DNA of 64,000 nucleotides. It comes from Eutypella sp. D-1. Lineage: Eukaryota > Ascomycota > Sordariomycetes > Xylariales > Diatrypaceae. Position numbers and translations under genes: made by a program. Each line of letters starts with the position of its first letter. Position 1 is the stretch's first letter. Positions 12,217-23,603 of this stretch are shown in pieces. The notes under the pieces were generated by a model. It saw nothing but the letters and a program-made list of their open reading frames with translations. It was not told where the DNA came from and made no database searches. The stretch lies in assembly GCA_023313575.1 (NCBI GenBank), contig JAJTTP010000017.1, positions 806,001 to 870,000 of the forward strand. Reading direction: 5' to 3'.

Positions 12217-12983
12217 ATCCAAATTTGAGGCGGGATGTGATGGCTGAACTAGCGTTCTACGACTGCTCAGCTATGCATGATTTGATGATGATACGACGTT
12301 ATACGAGTGGACAACCTCAGAGAAGGGCGGTCTAGATGCTAAAGAGAAATAAAACATTGGGTAAGGAAGACGGGGTAAAGTATTTAGGTGACATATCATG
12401 ACTTAGAGACAGCAACACCTCGTATATTGTGGATAGGATGTACATGAATAAATCTTATCAAGTAATAACTTGGAATGGTCCATGTGTGACTGTGTACATA
12501 CTTGCTTCGCTGCACAAGTAGCTTTTTCAATATGACCATGACAGAAACCAATCCGACATCGCCGATTATTGTCTGGCTAAATAATTCCATTTTTCTCATC
12601 TTGATCGTATGGGTTCTTAACTTTCGGCGACCGCTCTAGCTCTGGGGCACAAAATAGATCTTGTTATACAATCCTTTTCAAGATTGACTCTCAGCGAACC
12701 GTTCAGATGAAGTCTCTACATAAATCTTGGCATTACTTAGTAGGTACTAGTTAGACGCCAATCCAAGGTGATGTGAGTGGGATGTGGATAGTTGCTCACA
12801 CGTGACAGGGTATGAGGGGAGTAGAGGGGGGCTTGCGTCGTCTTTTATATAAATACAGTGCAGAGCTGATCGCTTCAACTTTCCTACCGCAACATACCCA
12901 GATTATCTTCCGCACAACAACCTAAACAACATATACTTATAATCGAACTTTATATTCGCATCAGCCGTCGCTTTTAGAACAAC
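12217..12983. other. Intergenic: nitrate reductase 3' flank and EF-hand promoter
   Basis: No gene. The left half is AT-rich and fits the 3' UTR or terminator of nitrate reductase. A strong TATATAAATA lies at 12846-12855, followed by a C/A-rich leader up to the EF-hand ATG. Confidence 0.7.
12846..12855 (+). promoter_or_regulatory. TATA box of the EF-hand gene
   Basis: TATATAAATA about 130 nt upstream of the ATG at 12984. This is a clear TATA-class promoter, commonly associated with inducible genes. Confidence 0.6.
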
Positions 12984-13532
12984 ATGACCGAGCAGAAGAC
13001 TATCGACTGGGCGCAGGTCAACTCTAAGTTGCCGTACGAGAAGACGTCAGAGGCAAAGGCGCAGCGCGACCAGCTGTGGCATGGCATCGACGCCAACGGG
13101 AACGGGTACCTGTCGCTGGCGGAGGTGGACAGGGGCGTGCGCGACGTCCTGGGGCTCGAGGATTCGCTGTTCGATGCCAAGCCCGCCATCATGCGGGCCT
13201 TCCAGGCCGCCAAGAATGCCGTCAAGACCAAGAGCCCGCACGGCGACGACTACGTCGAACGACCCGAGTTCCGCCTGCTGCTGCTCTACCTGCGCCGCTA
13301 CTTCGAGCTCTACGAGGCGTTCGCGCGCGTCGACACCGGCGACGACAACCGCGTTGACCGCGCAGAATTCGCCCGCGCGCGCCCCCTGATCGAGAAGTGG
13401 GTTGGCCCTATCGACGACTACGACGCTGAGTTCGACAAGATCGACGCCAATGGCGGCGGCCAGATCCTGTTCGACGAATTCGCTGAGTGGGCTATCGCGA
13501 AGAGCCTCGCCCTCGAAGATGATGATGACTGA
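12984..13532 (+). CDS. Calflagin-like EF-hand calcium-binding protein
   Basis: Intronless, 182 residues. Three EF-hand loops are visible: residues 36-47 (DANGNGYLSLAE, canonical), 117-128 (DTGDDNRVDRAE, weaker, with Gly at position 3 and Asn at position 6), and 154-165 (DANGGGQILFDE). A degenerate hand may lie around 64-95. Helices and spacing, including an EKTSEAKAQR segment before the first loop and a Phe/Leu/Tyr-rich helix before the second, resemble the flagellar calcium-binding (calflagin) family of trypanosomatids. The N-terminal myristoylation/palmitoylation signal of those proteins is absent, so it is probably a soluble calcium sensor. The C-terminus ends in five acidic residues. It lies 768 bp downstream of nitrate reductase on the same strand. 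Fungal function is unknown. Confidence 0.85.
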   Translation: MTEQKTIDWAQVNSKLPYEKTSEAKAQRDQLWHGIDANGNGYLSLAEVDRGVRDVLGLEDSLFDAKPAIMRAFQAAKNAVKTKSPHGDDYVERPEFRLLLLYLRRYFELYEAFARVDTGDDNRVDRAEFARARPLIEKWVGPIDDYDAEFDKIDANGGGQILFDEFAEWAIAKSLALEDDDD

Positions 13533-14629
13533 TTGGATGCGTGCTGCCTCGTCATAGCGATTGCGGCAATCGTTCCGGTGATGACTTTGTGCGAATTGTG
13601 TCGACGCAAGCTCGAGTCGTTGGAGATGCGAGGTCCTGATGACCCATGGGATATGAAATTGCGGGCCATGTACATATCCTAATACTAAACTCACTTTATC
13701 TTGGATATCAAAACTATCTGTCCATTTTCCAACTTACCCATAGCAGTGACACCAACTTCCAAGCAAGCATTAACGCAGTTACCTTAGGAAATTACTACGC
13801 CTAGTAATGCCCACCAGATGAAGAAGGTGAAGACACACCCTCGCTCCTACATATTATACACTCACTGCTCTCCTAAAAGTTACCACCTTGTAAGATGCTC
13901 ATGTACATGAGAGAAGCATGGATTGGCTATCACAAGCATAGTATAAATACTTCTGCAAGGTATCGAAGTCTAGGACCACGATTTCGCGGATGTTAACTCC
14001 CAAGTCTCCAACTAGGTAGATATCATAGGTGCTTTGTTCTGATTTTCTTTGTCTCTAATTAAGCGAGCAACGAGGACATTGCTTCGTCAGCCAAACTTCG
14101 TTTCCTTATGAAAAGAGCAATAACACGCGATTTCGACCGTATATATGAACTTGGTAGAGACGCCTTAAGAGACAGAAAAGGGGGCAGTTTATGTGATATT
14201 ATGGGGTGGCTTGACAGATGTGGCGCCTGCTTTTAACCTGTAAGCCACCACCCACTGTAAAGCTACCTACCTAGGTAGGTAGGTACCTATGTAAGTACCT
14301 AGGAGAGCTACTGAGTACCAAGTTGAGAGCGCTAGGCTACAGAACGCGGGGCATTTCAACCCCCCACATTACAGCGGCAGCAGCGGCGGGCATCATCTGG
14401 AATGTTCGCATTGAGCTGTTTCTACCTAAGTACCTAGTTACAACCTTCCGGTTTCAACCTCGACCTCAAGGTCTTTCTTCTTTTGCCTTTTTACACGTCT
14501 TGGAAAGCTCTCATAGTTGGGAACTTTCCAAATCCTACTCCTTTGCCAGATCTCACTCGTTCTGCATAAATCCCCAAACCCAACCCATAACTGCCAGAAT
14601 AAAAATCGTAACATATCAAATCCGCAACA
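13533..14629. other. Intergenic: EF-hand 3' flank and cdc37 promoter
   Basis: No supportable gene. Contains a perfect 20-bp palindrome of the TACCTAGGTA type at 14263-14282, with further copies of the motif to about 14303 and near 14421-14438. The stretch 14323-14629 is open in one frame but reads as a C/T-rich 5' leader of cdc37. Confidence 0.65.
14263..14303. repeat. TACCTAGGTA-type palindrome cluster
   Basis: A 20-bp perfect inverted repeat with its centre between 14272 and 14273, built from CTAC/GTAG tetramers, followed directly by GTACC and another TACCTAGG. Same motif family as the dispersed intergenic copies elsewhere in the window. Confidence 0.8.
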
Positions 14630-16266
14630 ATGCCTCTTGATTATAGTAAATGGGTATGTACCGATATTTTTCTCTCTATGTATACTTCATGAAGTACGAA
14701 CGTACAACTCACATTGAGCCTTCTCTGCTTTCTACAGGACAACCTCGAGCTTAGTGACGATTCCGACATCGAGGTTCATCCCAATGTCGACAAGCGTTCA
14801 TTTATCCGTGCCAAGCAGAATCAGATCCACGCCGAGCGTCAACAACGGAGACACCAGATTGAGACCTTGAAGTACGAACAACAGGTCAACAATGATTTGA
14901 TGAAACGTATATCTGGCCTCCTCGCCGCCCTCAAGAGACATGCTGCCGATGCCGAGACCAGAAACCCCGGCGAGGTCGCCTTCCAGGCCGTCATGGAATC
15001 CGCTGGCGACCCTAAGGATGACAAGCCCCCCGAGCGCCCGCCCGGAGTTCATGCCAACGTGGAACAGCCGCCCTCGTACACGAAGATGATGGCCTCATTA
15101 CTAGACCAGGTCAACCAGGCACTCGATGAGAAGAAGCCAGAGAACAGATATACCGCTATGATGGACGAAATCGAGGATCACCTTAAGAAGGTGCAGGACC
15201 TACAGAAGGAGCTTCTTGCGAAGTTGGATGAGTTGGAGAAAATCGAGAGTAGCAAGATTACTAGCGAGAGCATCCACACTGGGTTTGATAGCTCTCACGT
15301 TGCTAAGTCGCAGCCCTCAGCGCCCGGCGAGAAGAAGGCCGACGATGGCAAGGTAGAGCTCCTGAACCCCAACTTTTCGCTTTCTAAGCCGGAAGAGCCC
15401 AAAGCATCGTCTTCCACGGGTGGTGAAAGTGGCGGCGGCGGCGACGACGACGACGAGATGGAAGCTTCGCCTGACGGGATCAAATTCGCCAAGATCAAGT
15501 CTTCGGACTACCGCGAGAGCAACAACTTCATCACCACACACCCGCACATTTTGGCGGAGAAGGAGACGGACGGCATCCTCGTCATGGCGTTCGACGCGCA
15601 GCTCGACGGCAAGGAGGACTTCGCGCAGCAGTGCGTGCACCAGGCGCTGCTTCTGCAGTATTGCCGCGCGCTGGGCAGGGACGGCGTGGCCATGTTCTTC
15701 AAGCGCATCACGACGCCGCGCCACCAGGCGCAGGAGGTCTTTTACAAGGACGTCCGGGAGACCTACGAGCGGATCCGGAACCGCGTCAAGGAGATAAACG
15801 CGCAGCGGGCCGAGGGCACCGCTGGCGGCGTGGAGCAGATTCAGCTGCACGCTGTCGAACCGGGGACCGAGATCAAGATCACCGTCCCGCCTGAGGACCA
15901 CGGCGGCGACGAGGACGTGCGCAAGGCGCGCGAGATCTTCGACGGGTTCTCAGACGAGATGAAGAAGGCCCTCCAGACAGGTAGCCTGGACAAGGTCAAC
16001 GAGGTTCTCGGCAATATGAAGGTCGAGGAAGCTGAGGAGCTGGTCGGTCTGTTCGGCGAGGTGAGACGATTGCGCCCCCCTTTCCTTAGAGAACTGACGT
16101 AATACCATGCTGGGAACATATGCTAACATGCTCTGGATCTTTGTAGGCCGGCGTTCTAAGCCTAGAAGAGCAGATCATCGATGGCACCACCGAGGAGGGC
16201 CAGAAGAAGATTAAGGAGCTAGAGGAGCAGGCCGCTGCGGAATCTTACAACGACGATCCGGAGTGA
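14630..16266 (+). CDS. cdc37: Hsp90 co-chaperone Cdc37
   Basis: Three exons: 14630-14653, 14738-16060, 16147-16266; 488 residues. The protein delivers client kinases to Hsp90 in the cytosol. The diagnostic N-terminus MPLDYSKWDNLELSDDSD is split by the first intron. Ser14, in an acidic SDD context, matches the conserved casein kinase 2 site. Residues 30-65 and 125-175 are coiled-coil-like. A Gly/Asp-rich linker (GGGGDDDDEM) precedes the central Hsp90-binding region that begins around SSDYRESNNFI. The C-terminal exon gives a short Glu-rich helix ending in DDPE. The 24-nt first exon is supported by in-frame splicing and conserved sequence on both sides. Confidence 0.96.
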
Positions 16267-17521
16267 TTGCTCGTTTAGTTGCCGTGGCTTGGGTGGGTTC
16301 ATCGTGGCCTGTTATGAAAATAGGAGCATGCGTATATATATGTTGGCAGGCTTATATATCAGCGGTTGAGGGTCGTCGTCACGAATCACCTCCGATTTTG
16401 CGGTGGATTTTGTTTGCCTCTGGCTTTCCTCTGTCGAAAAGCGTCCTGTAGTTTCTGGTACTATATCCGTCTACATATGTGTATACCCTACGGCTACCCT
16501 GCAACGTCCCTTTCCTCGCTTACCATGGTGAAGATAGACCGTGTGACATAGCTTTCATTAACCAGAGACTATGGTAATGCTTTCGAAGGGCTCTCGGTCC
16601 TTCAACAGCCACGTCAGATGGGTCCTTGGGGCGAATGTAACGGAGATCGGTGAGAGACCCTTCGAATCCGGCCGGTACGTCGGACCAGAACAATTGGGTG
16701 GATCCGGCCTCAAGACACGGAATCCTCCATCTCATTTTCAGGGCATAAGCGGGTAGCTACATAAGCTACGTATCCATAAAATCCGGCGCTGCGGCTCCGG
16801 TTCCGACTCCGGCTTATTCCTTAACTTTATAACGTTGTTAATCGCCCTGCCACGTACTATGTATCCGATTGGGGTGGAAGGGGGTGAGGGGCGGCGCACT
16901 GGGCTTGGAGGCTGTTCCCGTTATTAATATGATGTGCGACTATTATTAGTTCTTTCTTCACCAGCCACAGGGCAACAAGAATAAAGCTGGACAAGACAGC
17001 TCAGCAGGAAGCTCCAGCCAGACCAAGAAATTCAAATAGGAGCAGGTTGCTGCCGTGTTTTGCACTATCGGTAGTAATTACGTTACCATTAGCCTATCGC
17101 CTGGCAGTCGCGACACATCGATACCGCTCGGGACCCTTGGCGCGGGCTTCCTTTGACATCATTCCCGAGCTTGGCCGGCCCAGCTGCCCCAGGCGAGCTT
17201 AGGTCTGCTAGATACATTAACCGACCAACCAGCTCCCTTCCCCCCCTTACTGCTGTCGCCTTGTCCCTTCCCCTATAGCTAACTAAGTAGCTAGGTTGCC
17301 CGTTTTTTTGGTTGCTTTGTATTGTTGCGTTCAAGGTTGTATCTGTTATTGCTTAAGGGCAGATAAGTAAGTAAAGTAAGGAGGGAAAAGATAAGGAGCC
17401 ACCCCCTAAAACTTTAGCTTCGCCGTCGCCAATCACTTCGAGACTTGATCGATCGATAAGAACGCCCGGGGAACTTATTAGGGCCATTTCCAAGGTGTTA
17501 TCGCTTAACTTCACTTAGACT
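16267..17521. other. Intergenic between cdc37 and ECM15
   Basis: No gene seen. Holds the 3' flank of cdc37, several TA-rich stretches and a C/T-rich leader before the ATG at 17522. Small ORFs here lack any recognisable domain. Confidence 0.65.
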
Positions 17522-18368
17522 ATGCACCTCCTCACCACCACCAGCAGACGACTCCCCATCGCCATTTCGCGGCCGCTGAGATCCATCAACAGCTCCGCTA
17601 CTACTGCTACTTCATCGGCCGCACGACACCTGCACAGCGCATCGTCGTCCGCGCAGCAGCGGAGCGCGAGCGCCCTCCGCGGTTGTTCCCGGACTAGCCG
17701 CCGCCCGACACTCTTCTCGCCCGTGATGGCGTCAACCGCGCCAACGACATCGTCGTCGTCCGGCAAGTACTCGACGCTGGCGACGCCCGAATACTGCTAC
17801 GTTGATTTCTGTCTTGTTCCTGTGAGTTTTCTCCTCGACTTCCCCCCCTCCCTTTTTCTTTTTCTTTCTTTCTTTCCTTTTTTGATTACAGAGATATGTA
17901 TATACTTTTTTTCTTTATTTAATTTGAACCACGGCAGCAGTTCCGTTCCGTACTGACCGTTCTTTCTTTCTTCCTCCCTGTATAGCTCGGCACCGGCCAG
18001 GTCTCCGTGGCCGAGGAGGTCGCCGAGTGCCAGAAGGTACTCCAGGAGAGCGGGCTGTCCTACACGCTGCACTCGGCGGGGACGACGGTCGGTAAGTAGT
18101 AGTTATCCTCCGTCCCACCCTGGTAAAAGGAGGGGTGGAGGATCAAAAAAGCCGGCAGCTCGCTGACCGACTAACTAACTTGGGCGCAGAGGGACCCTGG
18201 GACGAAGTCATGAAGGCCGTTGGACAGGCCCACAGCGCCGTGCTCGCCCAGGGCGTCGTCCGCATACAGACGTCCATGCGCGTCGGCACGCGCACCGATA
18301 GGAAGCAAGTCGGCCCCGAGAAGATCAAGCGCGTGCAGGATATCCTCGCCAAGGATAGCAGCGCGTGA
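17522..18368 (+). CDS. ECM15: Ecm15/MTH1187-family thiamine-binding-like protein
   Basis: Exons 17522-17821, 17986-18091 and 18190-18368; 194 residues. Residues about 93-190 form the small ferredoxin-like fold of the UPF0045/MTH1187/YkoF-related family: VDFCLVPLGTG strand, VAEEVAECQKVL helix, YTLHSAGTTVEG, then WDEVMKAVGQAH and a final VRIQTSMRVGTRTDR strand. Relatives bind thiamine or a related ligand as oligomers; yeast Ecm15 is the homologue. The first ~70 residues are Ser/Thr/Arg/Ala-rich with no acidic residues, which looks like a mitochondrial targeting peptide. Met69 (ATG at 17726) would give a protein without it. Convergent with the CCDC47-like gene, 463 bp between stops. Confidence 0.92.
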
Positions 18369-18760
18369 AGGGAGGTGCCACCGTGGATGATGTGATAGGT
18401 ATGAGGGTAGTGGAAGGGCGAGTATGGTGGTCACTTTTCGAGAGTTTGGAGGTCTGCCCCAAGGAGGGTTGAAGGAGTTCATTGAAAGTCACCGCAATCG
18501 AGCATTCATCCTAACCGTGGACATCATTATGGTTTGTTTCGAAAATATGGCGCTTGTTTTCAGACCAGAAACTTTTATACGCGATTATAGATGTACATGA
18601 CTTTTTTTTTTACCCGCTAGCCCCCTATCCCCACCCGGGCTCCTTCCGTCAACTATATAAAGATATTACATTGTACAACCCATCATCCCCTTGGATGGTA
18701 AGACCACCAATCATGAGACCTCCCAGTCGATAGCCATCGCATCGTGAAAAGTCGTGATTA

Positions 18761-18795
<35 letters not shown>

Positions 18796-18831
18796 TAGGC
18801 AATTGCGGCGGCGAGTGTGGATAACGACACC
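18369..18831. other. Convergent 3' intergenic region
   Basis: Shared downstream DNA of two converging genes. Contains a T run near 18602-18612 and the compound trinucleotide repeat at 18761-18798. No gene. Confidence 0.7.
18761..18798. repeat. Compound (AGC)n-(TAG)n microsatellite
   Basis: Seven AGC-type units followed by six TAG units without interruption, just beyond the stop codon of the minus-strand CCDC47-like gene and likely in its 3' UTR. The switch from AGC to TAG is a single-base change propagated along the array. Confidence 0.9.
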
Positions 18832-20308
18832 TCACGAGCGGACGGTCTGCTTCTTGGAAGCCTTGCGCAGCTCCTTCTCCTTCTCTTTCTCGAGGAACCT
18901 CTTCTGGGCCTTGGCGTCGAGAGCGTTGAGCGCGGCGTCGCGCTTCGCCTTCTTGGCCTTGTCGCGCTCGAGGGCCCGCTCCTCGGCCTTCTCCTCTTCG
19001 GCGTGCTTCTGGATGTGCTTGATCAGGTCGTCCCGCACCACCCGCAGCTTGCGCACGATCTCTGCCCGGAAGTGCGCCGACGCCGCCAGGTGGTCCGACA
19101 GCCGCACGAAGTACGACAGCAGCGGCGTCAGGCTCTCATACGAGTTCGACGACGGCAGGCGGTATCGCAGGTACAACCGCTTGCGCGGGACCGTCTGGTC
19201 GATTCTGCAGATGCTGTCAGCTAGTATCCCGGAAGGGGTGGTTGCGCAAGCGCCCTGCCGGCTGCACGAATCGACGTGGTAATTCAAATGTATGTACTTA
19301 CGTTGTGGGCTTCTCTAGTGGTTGATCACTGATAATGAGATAGTCGAAGAGATCACCAGCTTGTTCGACGGCGGACACCAGTTCGTCGGTCAGGAGGGTG
19401 TTGGTAATCTCGGCGCTCTCGCTCATGACAGTTACCCAGGTAGGCAACTTGGGGTTATCCTTGGTGAAGGTGATGGAAACATCGTAGCGGTCGTCGCGCA
19501 GCTGCTTCATCTTGTTCTTGTTGACCACGGCCCAGACGAATCCGTCATAGGAGCTCTTGGTATCCTTGCTACGCAATTCCGCGGCACCGGGGAGGCCAGG
19601 GACGATCTTATCCTCCTTGCCGTCGAAAGGGTAAATGACAGCCTCGGCAGAGTCCTCCGGGACACCGGCGCTCTCAAAAATGAAACCAAGAATGGTCTCG
19701 AAGGCGGTCATAAGGGGGTTGAAGCGCTTCTTGAGGGACAGCTTCACATCCATGAAAGCCACGTTCTGACGACCAGTGGCATAGGTGGCGTACTCAAAGA
19801 GACTCTTCTCCTTGATCAGCTTCTCGGGCGCCAACTGCTCGGGGTCCTTGTCCTCGAAACCGACGCGGGCGAATTCGCTCGTCAGGATGGGCGCGTGTGC
19901 GCTGGCCCATGCCCTCGACTTGGCGCGGTTCAGCTTCGTGCCGATATAGTGCAGAGTGAAGATGACGGCAATGATGGATATGATAAAGCCCTCGGTCTTG
20001 AACTCGCTAAGGCTGTGGCGCTCATGGATGTTATACCATTTCGTGTAGGGGAGAGCAGTGGGAGCAGCATTTCCGGAGGAACCAGCACCAGCAGTGGCAT
20101 CGAAGGCAACCGGGGCTGGTGAGGGGGCCTCAGCAAAGTCGGCGAAGTCTATAATAATAAAGTATACTTGGTTAGTTACTGCTAGAGGCTATCAAGAGAG
20201 GACGACATGATAAAAAGCCATGATGAACATACCAGAATCCGCCTCCTTAGGAGCTGGAGAATTAGAAGATTTGTCCCCGCCGACCATGTTCTTGAAGAAG
20301 TCGGCCAT
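18832..20308 (-). CDS. CCDC47/DUF1682-family ER membrane protein
   Basis: Exons read from 20308-20233, 20148-19302 and 19204-18832; 431 residues. One transmembrane segment at about residues 79-95 (FIISIIAVIFTLHYIG) follows a short Pro/Ala-rich N-terminal region. The large domain after it matches DUF1682, shared with human CCDC47, a subunit of the PAT complex that helps multipass proteins insert at the ER translocon. The C-terminal ~70 residues are Lys/Glu/Arg-rich helix (KAEERALERDKAKKAKR), as in CCDC47, where this tail contacts the ribosome. Function is inferred from the family. It faces the haspin gene head to head, with about 690 bp between ATGs. Confidence 0.92.
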
Positions 20309-21001
20309 GATGGATTGAGAGGCCTAAGTTGCTCAGCGCAACTCAGCAACTTTAGCAACTTCAAGTCGTCGGGGATCGAATTGAGTCGTCGCGTGCGTTA
20401 GCTACCTAAGTAATTAAGATGTGGCCAGATTTAAAGAATTAATAAATTCACCAAAAAAGAAAAAAAGCACGGATACATGTGGCAGATGTGGATAACTAAG
20501 TTAATTTTCTGGAGATCTGGGGATTTGAGTACCTAAGTAGGTCTTGGGAGGAGTGAGCTTTGGGGTTTCCTGTAATCTGAATGGCCAGAGTCCCCAACCG
20601 ATCGGGGGGGTCGGCGCATCAGACCTGCCAGAGGACCAGACCTCAGGACCGAGAGGACCTGGTTAGTGGGTCGTTATTGCTCAAGTCCCACTCGTGGTGG
20701 TAATGCGCTAGCCAGCTTAAGTACACTAGAATATGACGGAACTGTTGTGGTGGCCGTGCAATACATACTTAGGTACTGTCTGTGGCTCGCTCAGATTAAA
20801 GTGTGTGGCTTTAACAGCTTTGGTGGGGCGGTAGGGAAGCGGTTGTTGACGTGGCAACCGGCTGTCCATTAATCAACGTCAACAATTCATATTCAACGCG
20901 TGACGTTCGTCATGAAGGAGTCAAAAGGTCTTTGAAGTTAAAACGGTCAAATGTTTCACCTCCGACATGATAATTAACATGAATTGAAGAATAGAACAAA
21001 A
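20309..21001. other. Divergent promoter between CCDC47-like and haspin genes
   Basis: Short bidirectional promoter with TACCTAAGTA-like copies near 20401 and 20530. No gene and no clear TATA box. Confidence 0.65.
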
Positions 21002-22723
21002 ATGAAGAAGCAATCCGTGGTTCGCAGATATGGAAAGCAACACACTAAGCCAAAACAGAGCAGGCTGTTCACCGAGCTACCCCAGACTCCAGTACGATCT
21101 ACACAGGTGAAAGCCGACGTCAAACCAGATGATGCAGCCGTTAGTGAGGTAGTCAAAAAGCTAGCAGTATGCAAGATCCAAGATGAGAATACACCGCCTC
21201 AAGATGAGGCCCAACCTGTTAAGAAGTCTAAGAGGGGTCGGCCGCCCGCCCCGAAGACGGAATCGCCAAAGAAACAGCCATCGCCAATACTTGTCCGCAC
21301 ACCCCAGCTTCCTACACCAGCCGAATCCACAAAATCTGAGCCTTCCAAGTCCGGAACCTCACTAGAGCCACAGTCCCTGGGACAGGATCTTAGGGTGCTA
21401 ACATGGCCCGAGGTATGCCCCCCGGGCGACCGTATCGTCAAGATCGCAGAGGCGTCCTACGCCGAGGTCTATCGCGTCACCAACGAGCGGGGGACCAGCA
21501 TCATCAAAGTGATCCGGATGCAGTCACCCATCAAGGCCCAGACCAAGACGCAGGAGCGTTCGGGGCTCGTCGACGAGGAGCCGCACTGCGAGGCGGACCT
21601 GTTGGGCGAGCTGAAAATCTCCGAGTGGCTCGCCGACATCCCGGGCTTCGTCGTCTATAAGGAGCGGTACATCGTACAGGGAAAGACTTGCCGGGAGCTT
21701 CTCGACACCCATAGGGCCTTCCATAATAAGCTGAAGCGGCAGGACCCTGATCGGCTACAGTTCTACCCCTCCCCGAGCCGGTACCTTGACGGCACCAAGT
21801 TCCTCGTCGTCGAGCTCGGTGACGCTGGCACCGCCCTCGAGGACTTCGAGCTCGCCACCACCGACCAGCTCTGGGATATCTTCTTCCACGTTGCGATAGC
21901 CCTAGCGAGGGCGGAGGCGCATATAGAGTTTGAGGTAAGAACACCACCACTCTGCGTTCCATTACATTGAGTTGTCATAGACGATGCGCGAGAGGACCAT
22001 CTGCTAACTCTGGCACAGCATCGGGATCTGCACGAGGGAAACCTGTGTATCCGGAGGACAGGAGACCCAATACCGCCGGGAGAGCGCAGCCGGTCGTCCT
22101 ATTTCGGCTTCTCCGGCCTCGAGATCACGATCCTCGACTACGGCCTCTCGCGGGCGTGCGAGGACTACGAGAGCGAGGACTCCGTGCCAGTGGCCTACGA
22201 CCTGGAGCGGGACCTGAGCCTCTTCGCGAGCGAGCACGCCGCGCAGTGCGAGGTGTACCGGCAGATGCGCTCGTTCCTGCTGCGCGGCGACCGCGTGTGC
22301 CTGCCGCCTAAGGGCCACAGGACGCCTTACGCCGAGGGCGTCGACGGCCCTATCGACTGGCGCCAGCACGAGCCGTACACCAACGTCCTCTGGCTCGCCT
22401 ACCTCTACCAGTACATGATGGCCCACTTCCGGGGCCCCAAGAAGGAGCTGACCGCCTTCCGGCGACTCACCAAGGAGCTCTGGGCGTATCTGAACCCCCG
22501 CGCCGCCCCCGACGTCCCCGGGTTCGAGAGCGCCAGCGACATCGTCCGCTTCGCGGTTGAGTCCGGCTGGATCGAGGAGGACCAGCTCATGGGCGGCAGG
22601 GACGAGGTCGAGAGGTCGATCCTTTCGATCCTGAGTACCGATGAAGCAAATGGCGATATATCATGTGTGGGGGACATGTCGTTGCGGCGGTCGCCGCGCA
22701 GGAGAAGTCAACGCTTTGCATAG
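21002..22723 (+). CDS. haspin: Haspin-like serine/threonine kinase
   Basis: Two exons, 21002-21934 and 22019-22723; 545 residues. Haspin phosphorylates histone H3 Thr3 at centromeres in mitosis. The first ~130 residues are Lys/Pro-rich and disordered. The kinase starts near 145 with a degenerate glycine loop (IAEASYAEVYRV) and Lys169 in IIKVIRM. The catalytic loop HRDLHEGN begins at His312, exactly at the splice junction. The usual DFG is DYG at 351-353 in ILDYGLSRA, the haspin hallmark. The C-lobe keeps the haspin-specific YLYQYMM helix region. A basic RRSPRRRSQR tail ends the protein. Start chosen at the first in-frame ATG. Confidence 0.93.
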
Positions 22724-23603
22724 AAGGGTTATATGGCATGATGTGGGTTTAGGCTGGGATGGCGTTCGGCATGGAGGTTACGGCGTCTTTTCTGTAGGTG
22801 CACGTACATAAATCTCGGCATTACTGGCGTACACATTAGGGCTTGTTTTTTTGTTTTAGGGCATTTCTGGCATTAACATATTTACATGGATTGGCACCGT
22901 TCAAGTAAATCCTGGAATTGTTTGCGCAACCAATATATCAACTGGAATATTTGTCCTCTCGTCCCACCTTTCACTGGGTTGAAGACCTAACGGTCTGTGA
23001 TGACCCATACTGCTTACCATCACCTCGTGACTAAGCCAAAAGTGAGCAATCCTAGAGAACTCGAACCCATCAATCAATGGCAATAATAGTTTGGGTCAAT
23101 CGAAAATGTACATATGTCTCTGGTCAACTATAAGCGGCCGCTAGGTATTTTTCTGCGCGCAGTCTTGTGGTGGGTCCCAGTACCCTGCCCCCGGCCGAAG
23201 CCCCGTTCCTCGGACTTCACGATTGTAAATCCGTCCGCGCACACTGAGTTGACACCTGAGCGCCGGACATTTGTCCCCTCAAGTCTCTCATCCTGGAAAG
23301 GCTTTCCTATTATTGGGCTGATGCCTTCGAAAAAAAAAAAATTAACGCCGCCGCAATATCCATCATGGACTCTATGAAAATGTCCTATCTCCATGATGGC
23401 GCTGTCGCAGGATCTTCTCCTAACTATAGCTTAGGTATAGGTAGCAACCATCAATCCCGTTAGAGAAGCAAATGTATATATATATGCAAATGTCGCCCCG
23501 ATAGTGTTTGTGCTCTAGTTGAATATATCACCCGCCATCTCATTCTCCGCATTCTTCCCAAGCCCTTACGCTCTGCCTTCTAAGCAAGCACACCACAAAC
23601 ACA
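22724..23603. other. Intergenic between haspin and the alpha/beta hydrolase
   Basis: No supportable gene. Has an A run at 23330-23341 and a TATATATATAT stretch at about 23475-23486 that probably serves the downstream gene. Confidence 0.65.
23475..23486 (+). promoter_or_regulatory. TATA-like stretch of the alpha/beta hydrolase gene
   Basis: Alternating TA run about 120 nt upstream of the ATG at 23604, a plausible core promoter element. Confidence 0.4.

Noticed and set aside
14323..14640. 105-codon ORF just upstream of cdc37
   Set aside because: Overlaps the cdc37 ATG in another frame, has no recognised domain, and fits a 5' leader.
15317..15901. 194-codon antisense ORF opposite cdc37
   Set aside because: Codon-bias shadow of a securely identified gene.
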